Source of the DNA: Zygnema cylindricum
Lineage: Eukaryota; Streptophyta; Zygnematophyceae; Zygnematales; Zygnemataceae
DNA length: 60,000 bases
Direction of reading: 5' to 3'
Assembly (NCBI GenBank): GCA_037447655.1
Contig: JBBHKE010002882.1
Location: 279,612 to 339,611 of the forward strand
Shown here: in pieces, positions 32,564-44,054 of the stretch
Numbering within the stretch: the first letter of the stretch is position 1
How the letters are laid out: every line of letters starts with the position of its first letter
Translations under genes and position numbers: made by a program
The notes under the pieces: model-generated
What the model saw: the letters and a program-made list of their open reading frames with translations, nothing else
What the model was told of the DNA's origin: nothing
The model's database searches: none

Positions 32564-34519
32564 CTAGTCTACTTTCTTTTCAACTCCCACTAAACACAAA
32601 CTTTTTTTTTTCTTCTTTTTCTTTTTCTTCTTTCTTTTCTCCTCATAAAACTCTAAGTGAATACCCTTGTATTTAAAGAAGTGTATTAGATGAACCGAAA
32701 TAATAATTACATCACACATATTATTTTGCATGCCATTTTTCAAAAATCCGAGAAAATACTTTATCCACCTCATTTCTTTTCCATCCACACTAAATCCAAT
32801 ATCCCTCTTGCAATTTAAACAGCCAGCCCCATCTCCAATCTGCCACACACACCCAGATGCTAACCCTCTTATAGACACACCTTCATAAATGCCATCACTC
32901 CCATCAGTGATGTCAAACCCATTACCCCCCAAATTTTCCCAAAAAACAAGTGTCCCCACTAAGTTCCTCATAAGATCTACGTCTTCCGTGCTCATATTTT
33001 TATCCATGATACTCAACCCATTATCTGAACTTTCTTCACTCTCTCCCATGGAATTCTTTTCGCTATCACTTTCTATTTTTATTCCCAATAAATATTTCTC
33101 CTCCCCTAAACCTTTCATTAAATATTCCTCTTCTCCCCTATCTTTTAAAACTCCCTCTATATTTACTTCTCCCCTTTCCTCGAAAGCCGTTGAAGTCTCC
33201 CTTCCCGACCAGTTTTCTGTTTCCAAAATATCTATTAAATTATCCTCATTATTTTTATTTTTCCCCTTTTCAATTATAGATTCTAGATCTGACTTTCTAT
33301 ACTCCTTGACATCCACATCATGTCTAACTCCTTTATGTACCTCCCTTCCTTTACTTCCCTTATACCTCCAAAAGCACACTGTTGCTTTCGTGGAATTTAT
33401 GTGTACTTTTCTCTCTTCTCCATTCTACCAATGTGGAGAAGCTCTAATATTTCTTTATCCTCTTTCTGCTCTTCCCTTTCTTCCTCCTCATCCAAATTCC
33501 AACTTCTAAGTTCTTCCAAACAAGGGCATTCCTCCATATAATTACCCGGTTCCCTACAAAAGAAGCAAACACCCTTTTTCAAAGCTCCCCTTTCTTTTCC
33601 TCTTCCTCTCTTTCTACCAAAGTTCCGATAAGGTTTACCTTCGTCTTTCTTCCTCTCATCACGCTTCCGCTCGTCACCGCCGTTCCTCTCATCACGCTTC
33701 CGCCAATCACCACCAGTTGTTAATGCATTCACCCTGTCACTTCCCCTACGAAGCTCCAAAGTGCTTTCCCTCACAAAAATTATCCCCACGGTAAAGCTCC
33801 AAGTCCATGAGGAGCCACCCATTGCCTGCATATGATTAATGATGTTTTCGTACTCATCTGGGAGTTTTATGAGTAGTGTACTAATCTTTCTCTCCTCAGA
33901 TTCTACATATCCCGCACTAGCAAGCTCAACATATAACGCACCAATATCATTGCAAAACTCTATCATGTTACCGCTTTTATAAACATAGGCCTCTATTTCT
34001 TGTTTTACTAACTGCTGCCTCTGTATAGTCTCACTCTTATAAATCTGACTTAGTGTTTCCCAAATTTCTGAAGACTTGGTTAGATTTAAAAGAGTAAAAG
34101 CTATAGACTTAGACACGTATCTAAGTATGAGATGTTTTGCTATAGTGTTTTTGTTTTCCCATATTTTCTTGTTGTTTTCTTCAATTTTTGGTTCAGTTAT
34201 AACTCCCACAAGTGGAACCGTAGCCAAGAGCCTAGCTCCCTTTACCATAGGTGTCCCTTTATCCTTCTCCCCTATATCCCCATCCACGGAAAGGTTTTTC
34301 CTTTCACCTTTCAATGCATCTGAACTCCAGTTGATATTCTGGGCAGCCTCAGATGGTTCTCTATAGTAAGCTCCTCCAAAGCCAGGTGGCGGACATCTCA
34401 CTTGTCCCAAAACAATTCCCCATAAGTGCTTCTCGAAAAGCAATCCCTCCATTGTAAACTCCCAATAAGTGAAGTCTGTTCCATCGAACATAGGCACCCT
34501 AGATGGTGGGCCCATAACC
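32564..34519 (-). pseudogene. gag: Element G Gag-derived polyprotein, one break
   Basis: Two frames, 33397-34545 (382 aa) and 32564-33379 (271 aa), together parallel the 623-aa protein of F. The first starts in the LTR and has QVMGPPSRVPMFDG and the knuckle-like CFFCREPGNYMEEC, in which the zinc His is replaced by Asn. The second includes YLMKGLGEEKYLLGIK, an extra segment with RNLVGTLVFW that recalls the RT end of element A (QVVGSLIYFM), then GLASGCVWQIGDGAGC and a long Lys run. The break is near 33390. The extra segment shows G deleted less of Pol than F did. Confidence 0.87.
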
Positions 34520-35614
34520 TGAAATTCTATGGGCTCCATTGCCACACAGAATTCGCAGATCCAAAAGAAGCTAATCTAGATAGTGCCGACTCCAAGTTGT
34601 TATTATCCCAAATGAATGATCCCTTGACAATTAAAACCCCAATACACCTTCACCCCAGTGAAGAGAAGACCTTCTGTGTGCTCAGTTCCACCACAGAATG
34701 CAAAGCTTGAATATGTGTTTTGGACAATATTCCCCACTTTGACTTTCCCACTGAATAAGTGCCACCTTGGCACGCAAAGACTCTGACCAACTACACCCCT
34801 GTGTAGCTTGGACTCCCTTGAGTCCGCAGCAAAAATAATCACTGAATTTGCTCACTCGAGCATTAAGTTATGGCTGGTCAAAGATGACCTTTATAGTTAC
34901 AAGCTCTCTTAGAGAAAGGTACCGAAATATCACTAAGTCTTAGTCTGCCTACTCATGACTACCTACTACTAAACCCTAGTCCAATAAAAACACTATATAG
35001 TATAAGAAGGTACGATGGGCGATGTACTTATTGTACGGCCATTGTACGACATGGTCTACAAGGTGACATGTGCCAAATCCGGAGCCATGGTTCCTCCCAT
35101 CTTCTCCGGTGTCAAATAATGTGGCGCCACGTGGCACTGCGTGACGCTATCCCCAAAGGCCGCCGAAAGCTTATTGCGGGTGGCGGCTGTAATGGTGGCC
35201 GTCCGATCAGTTGTATTTATAGGGCTTCGATTCGCTTCCATGCATGAATTGATTAATGTGCGTTTTCGTTAGTCTGCTGCAAATTAGTCCTTTGAATCAA
35301 TAAGTAAATATGCGTGAAACATTCCACGTGTATCGTTTCTTTAGTGACATAATGGATTAGACGTTGGTCTAGTTAGTAGTCTACAGACCCTGGTTCAAAT
35401 CCGGCCAGGGGCAGTATTTTGCTAAAACTAGTAAAATACTTTCTAATTCATTCTGCCTCCTTTTAAATGATGCGGCAACCATGGTGTGCCTTTGGTCCTC
35501 TCTTTCTCTCTCTTTACATTCTAACTAAAATATAGAAGTGAACTATTAGTCACCTCTTTTCAACACTCTATTTATTTTTCCAATACAGACCTAGAAAATA
35601 CATAAATTTCAACA
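34520..35614 (-). repeat. 5' LTR of element G
   Basis: 1095 bp with few differences from 31460-32550, suggesting a fairly recent insertion. The U3 T-arm-like stem CCCTGG/CCAGGG is at 35388-35410. The Gag ATG lies just inside its end at about 34539. Confidence 0.9.
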
Positions 35615-35930
35615 ATTTATCATGTGTTATTATTTATATAAATGTTATATCTATATTTGTTTGTTTGTAATGCATTGTTAATGCATTTTTCCTAAGGTTT
35701 GTTATGATGATGAAGATATATTAAGCGTCTATTCTATAAAACCCTAGTTGTTGTCCATGCGTCTGTGTACACATTTTGCTCTGTCTGTGTACGGATTGTT
35801 GATGAATCTGTGTATGCATGTTTGTTGCGTCTGTGCACGCATGTGGAGGATGCATTTTAAATGATTGTTCATTGGCCTAGCTTTGCTTACCTTTTTGGGT
35901 GGTGGTTTGGGTGGCTTTTGCGTTCTATTT
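35615..35930. other. AT-rich host spacer
   Basis: No gene is recognised. It contains repeated GTCTGTGTAC/GTCTGTGCAC text around 35760-35840. Confidence 0.4.
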
Positions 35931-35934
35931 TAGA

Positions 35935-36376
35935 CCAAAGAACAACAATAAGTGGCTTTTTATAGGAAAGGTAACGTGTGTGCCTTACCTTGAGCACAAC
36001 CACTACAATCACTTAGGTTTTCATTTTCTCCAAACTGAATTCCTTCCACTATTCCCATCTTTTTCATTTTTTTCAACTTATCTAAATGTACATGTACAAG
36101 CCTCTTAAGCCACAACATAATATCATGAACACCAGCATAATAAAATTTCTTCTTTTAATTGCTTAAAATCAGCCTAAACATCCCTTGGGTACCTTTTTCA
36201 GCAGTGAAATAAACTTCCTCCTCAAAGATAGCAGTAAAGGTTCCCTTCCTAGTGCTAGTCTCAAAACCCTTATCATCTAACACAAATGTTGAGATGAGGT
36301 TTTTGTTTAGCTTTGGAAAAAACAACATTTCAGAGAATGTCACTATGGATGTGTTTCCCTCCACTAGGACTTTCAA
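35935..36376 (-). pseudogene. Element I GAG-pre-integrase fragment
   Basis: SEMLFFPKLNKNLISTFVLD and KGTQGMFRLILSN lead to a degraded HHCC zinc region (LKRLVHVHLDKLKKMKKMG, then CSGCAQGKAHTLPF). The sequence is lost near 35935, before the integrase core. Confidence 0.85.
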
Positions 36377-36382
36377 ATCTAC

Positions 36383-36604
36383 CTATCCTACCATAATAGT
36401 AGTGACTACCCTCCCATCCCCATACTCTATCTCTACGGTGAGAATCTTTCTCATCATAGTGAACAGGTGATTATCCTTACACATGTGCATGGAGGCACCA
36501 AAATCCACAATCCAACCTCCTTCACCTTTCAAACCTCCAAAAGCACATTTTTGCTTTCGAAAAATTTTGACCTCGGTCTTTGCCTCCAACTCCTCATCCA
36601 GCAA
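36383..36604 (-). pseudogene. Element I protease
   Basis: QKCAFGGLKGEGGWIVDFGA reads like the element A protease, but the catalytic motif D-S-G-A is changed to D-F-G-A. This removes the conserved Ser beside the catalytic Asp. MHMCKDNHLFTMMRKILTVE follows as in A. Confidence 0.88.
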
Positions 36605-36608
36605 GAGC

Positions 36609-37637
36609 TCACCGTCCTCTTTCTCGGATTCCTCTTTGTGTACCTAAAGTCACAAGAGCCTTTTTCTTTCCTCTTAGAGGTCTACCGATCTGCCCCTCCT
36701 TTATCGGAAGTTCGGTTAGCTTGGTGCACTCCGCCATATAGTGCCCTGGTTTCTTAAAAAAATGACTCAAACCCTTGGGAGCCTTTGGTCCAAACTCCTC
36801 GGTCTGATTTTTCTGCCCCCCCCCTCCATATTTTCCGACCGGTTTCCTAGAATCGTTGTTCCTCCAATCGGTCCCAGCTGCCAATGTCTGCCCACTCTTT
36901 CTTCCCCTTCGGATCTCAATGGTGTTCTCTCGAACGAGAATCATCCCTACCACTGGATTCCATATCCTCCTTGAGTGTGGCAAGTCCTGCACATGGTTGA
37001 CTATGTTCTTATTCGCGAACTCATCTGGTAACTTCATGAGCAAGCAGTTAACCTTCATCTTTTCAGTTTCAACTTGTCCAACACTCTCTAGCTCCATAAA
37101 AAGTGTTGCGAGCTCATTACAAATATCCAACATCTTCCCCCCCTAGTATACAAATGCGTTAACTTTCTGACTAGCCAACTGTTGTTGCTGAATCGTACCA
37201 CTTCGGTACATCTCTATGAGAGCCACCCAAAGATCGGATGCCCTCTCTACTTGCAAATGAGGAGATGCAAGCCCTTGAGTAAGATGGCGGAGGATGAAAT
37301 TCTTTGCCGCCATATTGTTGTAGTCCCAGGCATTGGTATCATTCTCTTCGTTCCTCGAAATAGGTGACATAAATGCCGAACTGGTTATTATTGGTGTGAT
37401 CGTCTCTTTCTCCTTTCGTTTGTCCACCACCTCCCCTTCCTTTCTCTCCTCCGTTAGAGATGGATCAGCATCTCTGGTGAATTAGATTCCTCCAAACCCT
37501 GGAGGGATGCCAAGACTGGATGGACGCCTCACCCGTCCACTCACTATTCCCCAAAACCTTTTCTCACATAGAAGTTTTGTCATCATACTCTCCCACTATA
37601 TGAAGCCATTTCCATTCAAGATGGGCGCCTTAGAGGG
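36609..37637 (-). pseudogene. gag: Element I gag
   Basis: The frame begins in the LTR and reads through the PBS (ELQVMGPPSKAP). Capsid sequence follows: NMAAKNFILRHLTQGLASPH, VERASDLWVALIEMYRSGT and QQQLASQKVNAFVY, then MLDICNELATLFMELESVGQ after a stop. The zinc knuckle has lost its first two cysteines (SHFFKKPGHYMAEC instead of CHYCKKLGHFIADC), so RNA binding would be impaired. The basic linker precedes it. Confidence 0.87.
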
Positions 37638-37650
37638 TGGGCCCATAACC

Positions 37651-38699
37651 TGCAACTCTGAGACCTCCATAGGTCCTCAGAGTAGGCAGCTCAAACGAAG
37701 CCTCTAGGATAACCCTGACCCCTTTGTGTTTCAGCTAGAATAACTGCCACCCTGGCAAAAAAAAACTCTTACTACCTTCACTTTTGTGAATGCACGACTC
37801 CCTTGAGTCTATAACAAAAAGAATCTTTGATTTTGCTCCCCTGAGCAGTAAGTTATTAAGGGTCAAGGTTGACCTTTTAATACAGAAGCTCTCTGGAAGA
37901 GAAGGTCCTATCTACCAAATTTTCCTAAGTCCTATCTCTCTCTAAAACTCTATCTAATGAACTACGACACCAATCAAAATATTGTGTCGTATATAAAGGT
38001 ACAAGTGCCGGTGTACTTTCTGTCGGCCATTGTACGACATGGCCAACCATTCGACACATGTCATATCTGGATTCGTTTATGTAATCCCCAGAGATGTCGT
38101 AGTCTAATGCTCTCGTGCCACGTGTCAATCGATGTGGCGGTGACCGAAAACCGCCAAAATCCTATTCCGCAATCTCGTCATCTTTTGCGGCCGTCCGATC
38201 AAACCGGGTTTTAATCGTAGCCGTCCAAAATCATTGCGCAATATTTGTTTTTGTTGGTGAAACAAAATGCGCAGTATCCATTTCAGAACCTTACCGTACT
38301 CCTTACTTTACAAAACTGTATCCATGCGCAACGTCTATAGTTTCAGTTGAATGAATTAGTTCACGCTTCACAGTTTACATATTTGTCAAACCCTATTGTC
38401 TCATCACCGATCCTAGACTTATAGGATAAAGCTAGCCGCTACCGGCAAATTTGACAGACGGTAGGTACCAAGATCAAATCCTGGATCTGTCAAGTACCCT
38501 TTTAGTAAATCTATCAAAACATCTACCTGTCCCTCTCTAGGTAGCACAGGCAGCCATGGCTCTATCTCCCTCTTCAACCTTCAGTGACTACGACAAGTGT
38601 GGGAGCTGAACAGAGAAATTAGAAGCAGACTGCCTCAGCTTCTTTTCTGCATTTAATTTTAGACCTAGAAAATACTAAAAAGAACCATTAATTTCTATA
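37651..38699 (-). repeat. 5' LTR of element I
   Basis: 1049 bp; on plus it starts TGCAACTCTGAGACCTCC and ends ATTTCTATA. U3 has the hairpin 38451-38493 (outer TTGACAGA/TCTGTCAA, inner CCAAG/CCTGG, loop ATCAAAT). Leader hairpins GACTC/GAGTC and TTCAC/GTGAA lie near 37780-37815. Confidence 0.87.
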
Positions 38700-38909
38700 T
38701 TTCCAATCTACATTTGTCCTTTGGGAATATTTACTGATGTGAGACCAGCTTGAAAACATTGTTGCAATCTATTTGAAATGCAAAATTTAAATCATTTCTA
38801 GGTGTTCATTGAATTAATCTTAACGAGATTGTTGTGTGCATTTCTACGAAATAATATCACGCGGTACACAGTTATTTGTTGTAACACACGTGTTTGTGAC
38901 TCGTATAGG
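38700..38909 (+). other. Probable intron of the protease fragment
   Basis: AT-rich sequence upstream of the protease exon, ending in the acceptor-like text CTCGTATAG. No coding signal is seen. Confidence 0.4.
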
Positions 38910-39130
38910 GTGTCTTTGTGATGAGTCTTGCTTCTCAAATTGGGTGGACCATGCGGTGTTAGTTGTTGGTTACAATTTGACAGACGAGACGCCATATTGG
39001 CTCATTCAAAATTTATGGGGAATCAACTGGGGGGATAAAGGATACATGCTTATAGAAACTTCAAGTGGTTATGGGATTTTCGGAATCAATACGCAACTTG
39101 CTATTATACAATAATAAATCCAAAGGGTAA
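38910..39130 (+). pseudogene. Papain-type (C1A) cysteine protease, C-terminal exon, frameshifted
   Basis: The frame from about 38913 reads CDESCFSNWVDHAVLVVGYN, then YWLIQNLWGINWGDKGYMLI and SSGYGIFGINTQLAII. DHAV holds the catalytic His and QNLWG the catalytic Asn. The Ser of the usual NSWG is Leu, and the Cys of the usual CGIN is Phe. One base seems lost just before CDESC, and one change after AII destroys the last codons, which in another frame read IINPKG up to the donor-like GGTAAGT at 39126. In the family this enzyme degrades proteins in the vacuole or outside the cell. The Cys-bearing N-terminal half is absent. This is the only host-gene-like sequence in the window. Confidence 0.75.
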
Positions 39131-39250
39131 GTTTGTTGAAAGACATATTTTTTGCTTTAAGTTTTGTGTGTCTCCAAAAAGGTTGTTTAGGAGCATGTAA
39201 CTACAATCATAGTTGCTAATTTGTGAATCAAATTAATTTTCGCAATATGA

Positions 39251-39535
39251 GAAAAGATAGATTCGCAAGTAACATCAATGGGTGCAAGTCAAGGTGTTTG
39301 CTTGGATCCTTATGATTTTTTTCGTTTTATTCCATGGAGCATTTCAGCCAGCGATCTTTGCAACGTAAGAAGTTTTGCACAAACACAACAGAATGCTACT
39401 TTTGGTCCTGGAAGCATGAACCCATGTGGCAATGGTTATTTACATTAAAAAACAAAACAAATACCTGTAAATATATAGATCAATTTGTAGCTGTGAACAA
39501 CACGGCCGGAACTCAAAATTGAGCTCCAGGTGAGA
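39251..39535 (+). pseudogene. Cys-rich exon downstream of the protease fragment, disrupted
   Basis: A 57-codon frame starting at the ATG 39278 reads QGVCLDPYDFFRFIPWSISA, then NATFGPGSMNPCGNG and a stop at 39446. A shifted frame continues NTCKYIDQFVAVNNTAGTQN and hits TGA where Cys would fit, then AP. Cys spacing and phrases such as NPCGNG and VAVNNTAGTQ resemble short EGF-like or Cys-rich C-terminal modules. It may be the next exon of the same gene, in the same orientation about 120 bases on. The assignment to EGF-like is tentative. Confidence 0.45.
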
Positions 39536-39896
39536 AACAGTATATTTGCTTTCTGACTTTGTTTTCAAGCATGTAGAATTACAATGTTTTTTAATTGAAA
39601 AAAAAAAGAAATACACACTATGGTTTTGTTAATGGGTAAGATTGAGTAAACAATAAAGTAAAAAATGCCTCTTGATATTGGTGAATGTGTCCAGTTTCAA
39701 AAGCAACTGGTAATTTTTTTTTTTTTTGCATATTGAGAGAGTATATCGTGGCGCAAAAGTGCATTTAATAACGCAATTTGTCCTTCGTTTTAATTGTTTT
39801 TGTTATATATTACAGTACAATATTGGAACACAATCTAAAAGGGGCGTTAACTAAAACTCATCTCTTATATCCCATATAACTCTTGTGCTAAATCAA
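39536..39896. other. Spacer before element O
   Basis: AT-rich with T runs; no recognisable gene. Confidence 0.4.
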
Positions 39897-39901
39897 TAAC
39901 T

Positions 39902-40660
39902 TGATGGGATCGAATAATAAAACACTGAGTGCAAATGCAAGCGGAAGCATAACAGATAAAGCGCACACAAGAGAAATGTAACCCCAAGAAAGTAAATATA
40001 TTCCAAAGGGAAACTTTTCTTAGATAATTTCCTCACACCCTCAAAACGCACTCACTTCTAACTCCTCTTAATCATATAAAAGATAATCTTCACAAACCTC
40101 CTCTAACTCCTCAACAAACACCACAAAGCTATCAAACTCCCTTAACTCCTTGAACTCCTTCATAATCTACAAGGAGGATCAACTCTCGCCAAATTGATAA
40201 GAACCTCTCTCTCACTACGCCTCAATATACTCCTTCAAACGTCACGTAACAAAACCACGGTATACGATTAGAAACGCGTAAGAGTCAACGTGGTGAAAAC
40301 ATCCGACCGACAACTGCGAACTGACTTGAACTATACGGTACGACAAGACAAGTCAACCACGAACCGACTTGAACCACACGGTACAACTAGAACTTACGTG
40401 AACCGAAACGACCAAACATTTTCCACGTCAGTTCAATAGTACGACTAGAACTCGCGTGAAACGAAACGAACAAACAGTTTCTACATCACTTCAAATATCC
40501 AGCGACGAAACTACTTCGTCGCTAACTTCTACGTCACTTCAAATATCTTTCTACGTCACTTCAAATATCTAGCGACGAGACTTCTTCGTTGCTGGTCGTC
40601 GCTACTTTAGCTACGAGAATGTCTTGTCGCTAAATGAGTTCTCAGTACTAAATCCTAACA
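39902..40660 (-). repeat. 3' LTR of element O
   Basis: On minus it begins TGTTAGGATTTAGTACTGAG and ends ATCCCATCA. It contains several repeats of TCTACGTCACTTCAAATATC-like text on the plus strand near 40480-40580. Confidence 0.93.
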
Positions 40661-43600
40661 TTCCCCCTCTTACTGAGACACTCAAAGCCCCCTCTTACTC
40701 CATGCCTACCAATTTCTTTTCCATTTCATATACTTCTTTTGATGCTTTTAGTACATGCTCAAAAGAACGTACGCAAACGTCAACAGGAGATTTCCTCGAC
40801 AAAGTGGAACAAATTCGGCCGTACAAATGTACGCCGCAACCCAAAAACAAATCTACTTTTCGAATCAGAACAAAGACCACTACGATCACTATGACACGAA
40901 ACCGTACAGTGACCAAGACCCTCCGTACATACACTTCAAATAAGACAAGACACAAATAACTCCGACACTTAAAATCAATACTTAAACTAAGCGTACAATG
41001 GTTGCTACTCTGCCAACCGAAGCTAACACAAATCCCACAATGTAAAACTTAACAATCCCCTTCTCAAATTTGTAATCATTAAACCAATGACAACTTAAAA
41101 CTTCCCCTCCGTAAAGCATCATGAAGTATACTTAAACGACGAATTAAAACACCAGATTAATGTACGAAACAAAGCATCAAATGTCCGACGTAAAAAACAA
41201 TTATGTCTCCTCGCGATTTTTCCAAAAAAAAACTCCATATCGAATAATCCTCCAACAAAATCCTCGCAAACTTCAATCAACTCCAAATGTCGTAGCCCCC
41301 TTTGAAACGTTACAACTTGATTGCGATTTTTTTCTTCAATCACCATTCAAAATTTTTCCGTAACTTCGCTCGTCAAAATTCACGCATACGCCACATGGCG
41401 CTTCTCCATTTGTTGTTAGAATCTCAAAAGAAAATAAAATGCCGCTCCAAACGAAAAAATGTAACAGGGCGGTGAAATTTCGAAATCAAAATAAATGAAA
41501 AGTCCTCGCCGTAAATCCACGTCAAATAACTCCACGTCACAACCTCCATCAGAATTAGCACTTCCAAATTTTTTTTTTTTCGTCAACTGAAACCATTGTC
41601 ACATCCACATTGTACCATAAGGTACCGAAAGATCCGCGTAAACAAATTTTAATAACTCTATGACCGACAAAATCTGACGACGACCAACACGGCCGCCTGA
41701 CTATCCGACATCATCGTTCATTCCCCAATGTACGCCAAGCGTCCAACCGGCTCTTCATACGGAACGACTTGTCCTCCTCTCATATATAACCAAAAAAAAA
41801 ACTTCCCTTTTTTTTTTCTTTCTCAACACTCTTCTCTTCTACCGCCTCCAATATCGTTTCCAACTCTTCAACCTCACTTAATTTAGAAAACGATTGTGGG
41901 ATTCCAACAACATTCTCGCAAACAAAATTCTCAACAGATAAAGTTGATTTTTCCTCACATAAAAAAATGAAGCGAGTTTGAAATCTTTTCTCCTTGCCAA
42001 AAATAAAAAAGTTTATTAGGCCTCTTCCCCCTCATAACTTGAATCTCATTTGAACAAATTTGTTCTCTCTTTTTATCTTCTTCCGATTCGGATTTGTTAA
42101 ATCTAAATTAGAACTCGAATTAAAACCTTTAAATTTCCGAGAATTCAAAAACACTCGAGAAATAAAAATTTCATCACTCCAATGTAAAATTCAATGTCAC
42201 TCTTAATGTAAACATTTTCCTTCAACTATTCAAACCGAAATGGACATGCGCTTTCTCCTCCAATGCGGAATGCGCAATGGACAAGAAATCATGAATTTGG
42301 CTCTCCTCATAAAAAAAAAATCAAAATTTTCTCTCATTCTTCATCTCCTCTCATCGAATTAATCATTAATATGCGAATCGGAAAATTATAGTCCGTCGTC
42401 GGTATAATTTCCAAACTCAAAATAATTGTAAATTCAACACGACCGTAACTTACACCGCGATCACCTCAATCTTAGTTTTTGCGATCTCTTCCACTATCGA
42501 CATAGTTTAACAAAGAAAAAAAAATGTTCTCAAGCTCTTTAAATGCCACCTCTCCTCCTCAAAATTCTAAGTGACAGTTTACCTGTTCTCTTTTTTTCAC
42601 ATACTCGTCTCCTCCACTCTCATCTCCATCTCCATCAAAATAGGAATTTGAATTATCCGGCAAATGATTCTTTTCCTTTTCTCCTCTTGATTCAGATTGT
42701 AATAGGGCATCAATATACCACATCAATTTGTTGAAATCTTTCGGAAATTGATCTTCCAAATTTGTCGCTCCATACATCCGAATTCTTCCTCAAATAAAAC
42801 CAAAAAAAATGGTTTCTCCAAACAAACGTCGAAGCCGCCAGGAGGGAAGGAGTACTCTTCTTCCTTCCAAGAGAATAATCTCTCACTACCTCTACTTCGT
42901 CTTTACTCTTATCTTCTTTCAAACCCAAAACAAGAATCTGATTTCTCCTCTTTTTCTTCATCTTCGTCAATTTTTTCAATCCTCCTCTTTGTCAATAAAT
43001 GGCCAAAACAGCCGGTAAAGCAACCGGTCTTTCGCTAACACAAAAAATCCTCCTCTTCTTCCTCCTCGATTCACTTCGAATAACGTCTTCAATAAATAAA
43101 CGTACAAGAGTACGAAATAAAACTCCCTCCAAAAAAGATCTTCAAAAATGCCGAGATTCATTTTCAACTCACGACAAAACACTTACTTTCTTCTTCATAA
43201 ACCACTCCTTTACACCTCAATCAATACACCACATCGGCAACTTCATTTCTCCTCCCAAAAGAAATTTATCTTCTTCTCTTCACTCTTCTTTCCACTCTTC
43301 TTCTCTTTCATCAAATCACTCTTTTTAATTCACTTCTCATCACACTTTTCTTCACTCCTCTCTTCAGTTTTTAATTCACTCTCTTTTTAATACACTTCTC
43401 AACACACTTTTCTTCACTCATCTCCTCAGTTTTTAATTCACTCTTCTCTTCTTCACCTTCTTCGACTTTCGGATTCTTCATCTACTTCTTCTTCATTATA
43501 TTCTTCTTCTTCTATTTCATATAAAGAATAACCTCCATCCGGATCGAGATCCGGTTCACTTTTCAAAGGAAAAAAGCCTTTTCTTCCTCCCATCTCAATC

Positions 43601-44054
43601 TGACTTTTCACATCAACATAAAGGGTAAACTTGTAGAACAAGTCATACAACTCCTCCTCCGAACTTCTTTCACATCATCTTCAGTCTTCGTGTTAGTCTT
43701 CGTATTCAATCTCCGTCTTCGTCTTCGTCTTCCACTTCGTCTCCAATTTTCATCTTCGTCTTCAGTCTTGGTCTTCTACCTTTCTTCATCTTCGACTTCC
43801 GTCTTCATCTTCGTCTTCTGTCTTCGAATTCGTCTTCAAACTTCGTCATCGTCTTCCATTTCGTCTTCAATCTTCGTTTTAATCTTCGTCTTCATCTTCG
43901 TTTTCTGTCTTCATATTTGTCTTCAAACTTTGTCTTCGTCTTCTCTCTTCGTCTTCAATCAGTCGTCTTCGTCGTCAATCCTTTTCGCCTTCAATCGTCT
44001 CCATCTCCATCATCAAAACACTCATGGAGCACTACAACCTGCTCCGATACCAAT
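40661..44054 (-). other. Internal region of element O, no conserved coding domain
   Basis: The longest minus frames (65-89 codons at 42559-42979 and 43453-43650) are rich in Glu, Asp, Lys and Ser. The frame at 43453-43650 ends in EEEEYNEEEVDEESESRRR, encoded by a purine-rich repeat. The plus-strand frame at 43690-44070 is translated CTTCGTCTT-type repeat and is not taken as a gene. The region probably serves as RNA spacer and packaging sequence. Confidence 0.7.
43680..43990. repeat. Degenerate GAAGAC-type tandem repeat
   Basis: The plus strand is almost wholly variations on GTCTTC, the minus strand on GAAGAC. It lies just after the PBS of element O, so it would form a purine-rich 5' leader in its RNA. 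Confidence 0.85.

Larger units (their letters stand above)
31460..35614 (-). mobile_element. Gag-only copia-related element G
   Basis: Near-identical LTRs (31460-32550 and 34520-35614) flank 1969 bp. The flanks ATTCA (31455-31459) and ATTTA (35615-35619) are a 5-bp duplication with one change. The PBS is at 34507-34519 (minus). The purine tract and hairpin lie at 32527-32567. Only a Gag-like polyprotein is encoded, so it is non-autonomous. It is a sister of F and B, with its own LTR variant. Confidence 0.92.
35931..38699 (-). mobile_element. Copia element I, 5' part
   Basis: On the minus strand: LTR 37651-38699, PBS 37638-37650, then Gag, protease and the start of integrase down to about 35935. 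The rest of Pol and the 3' LTR are missing. The LTR is of the same family as that of element E. Confidence 0.88.
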
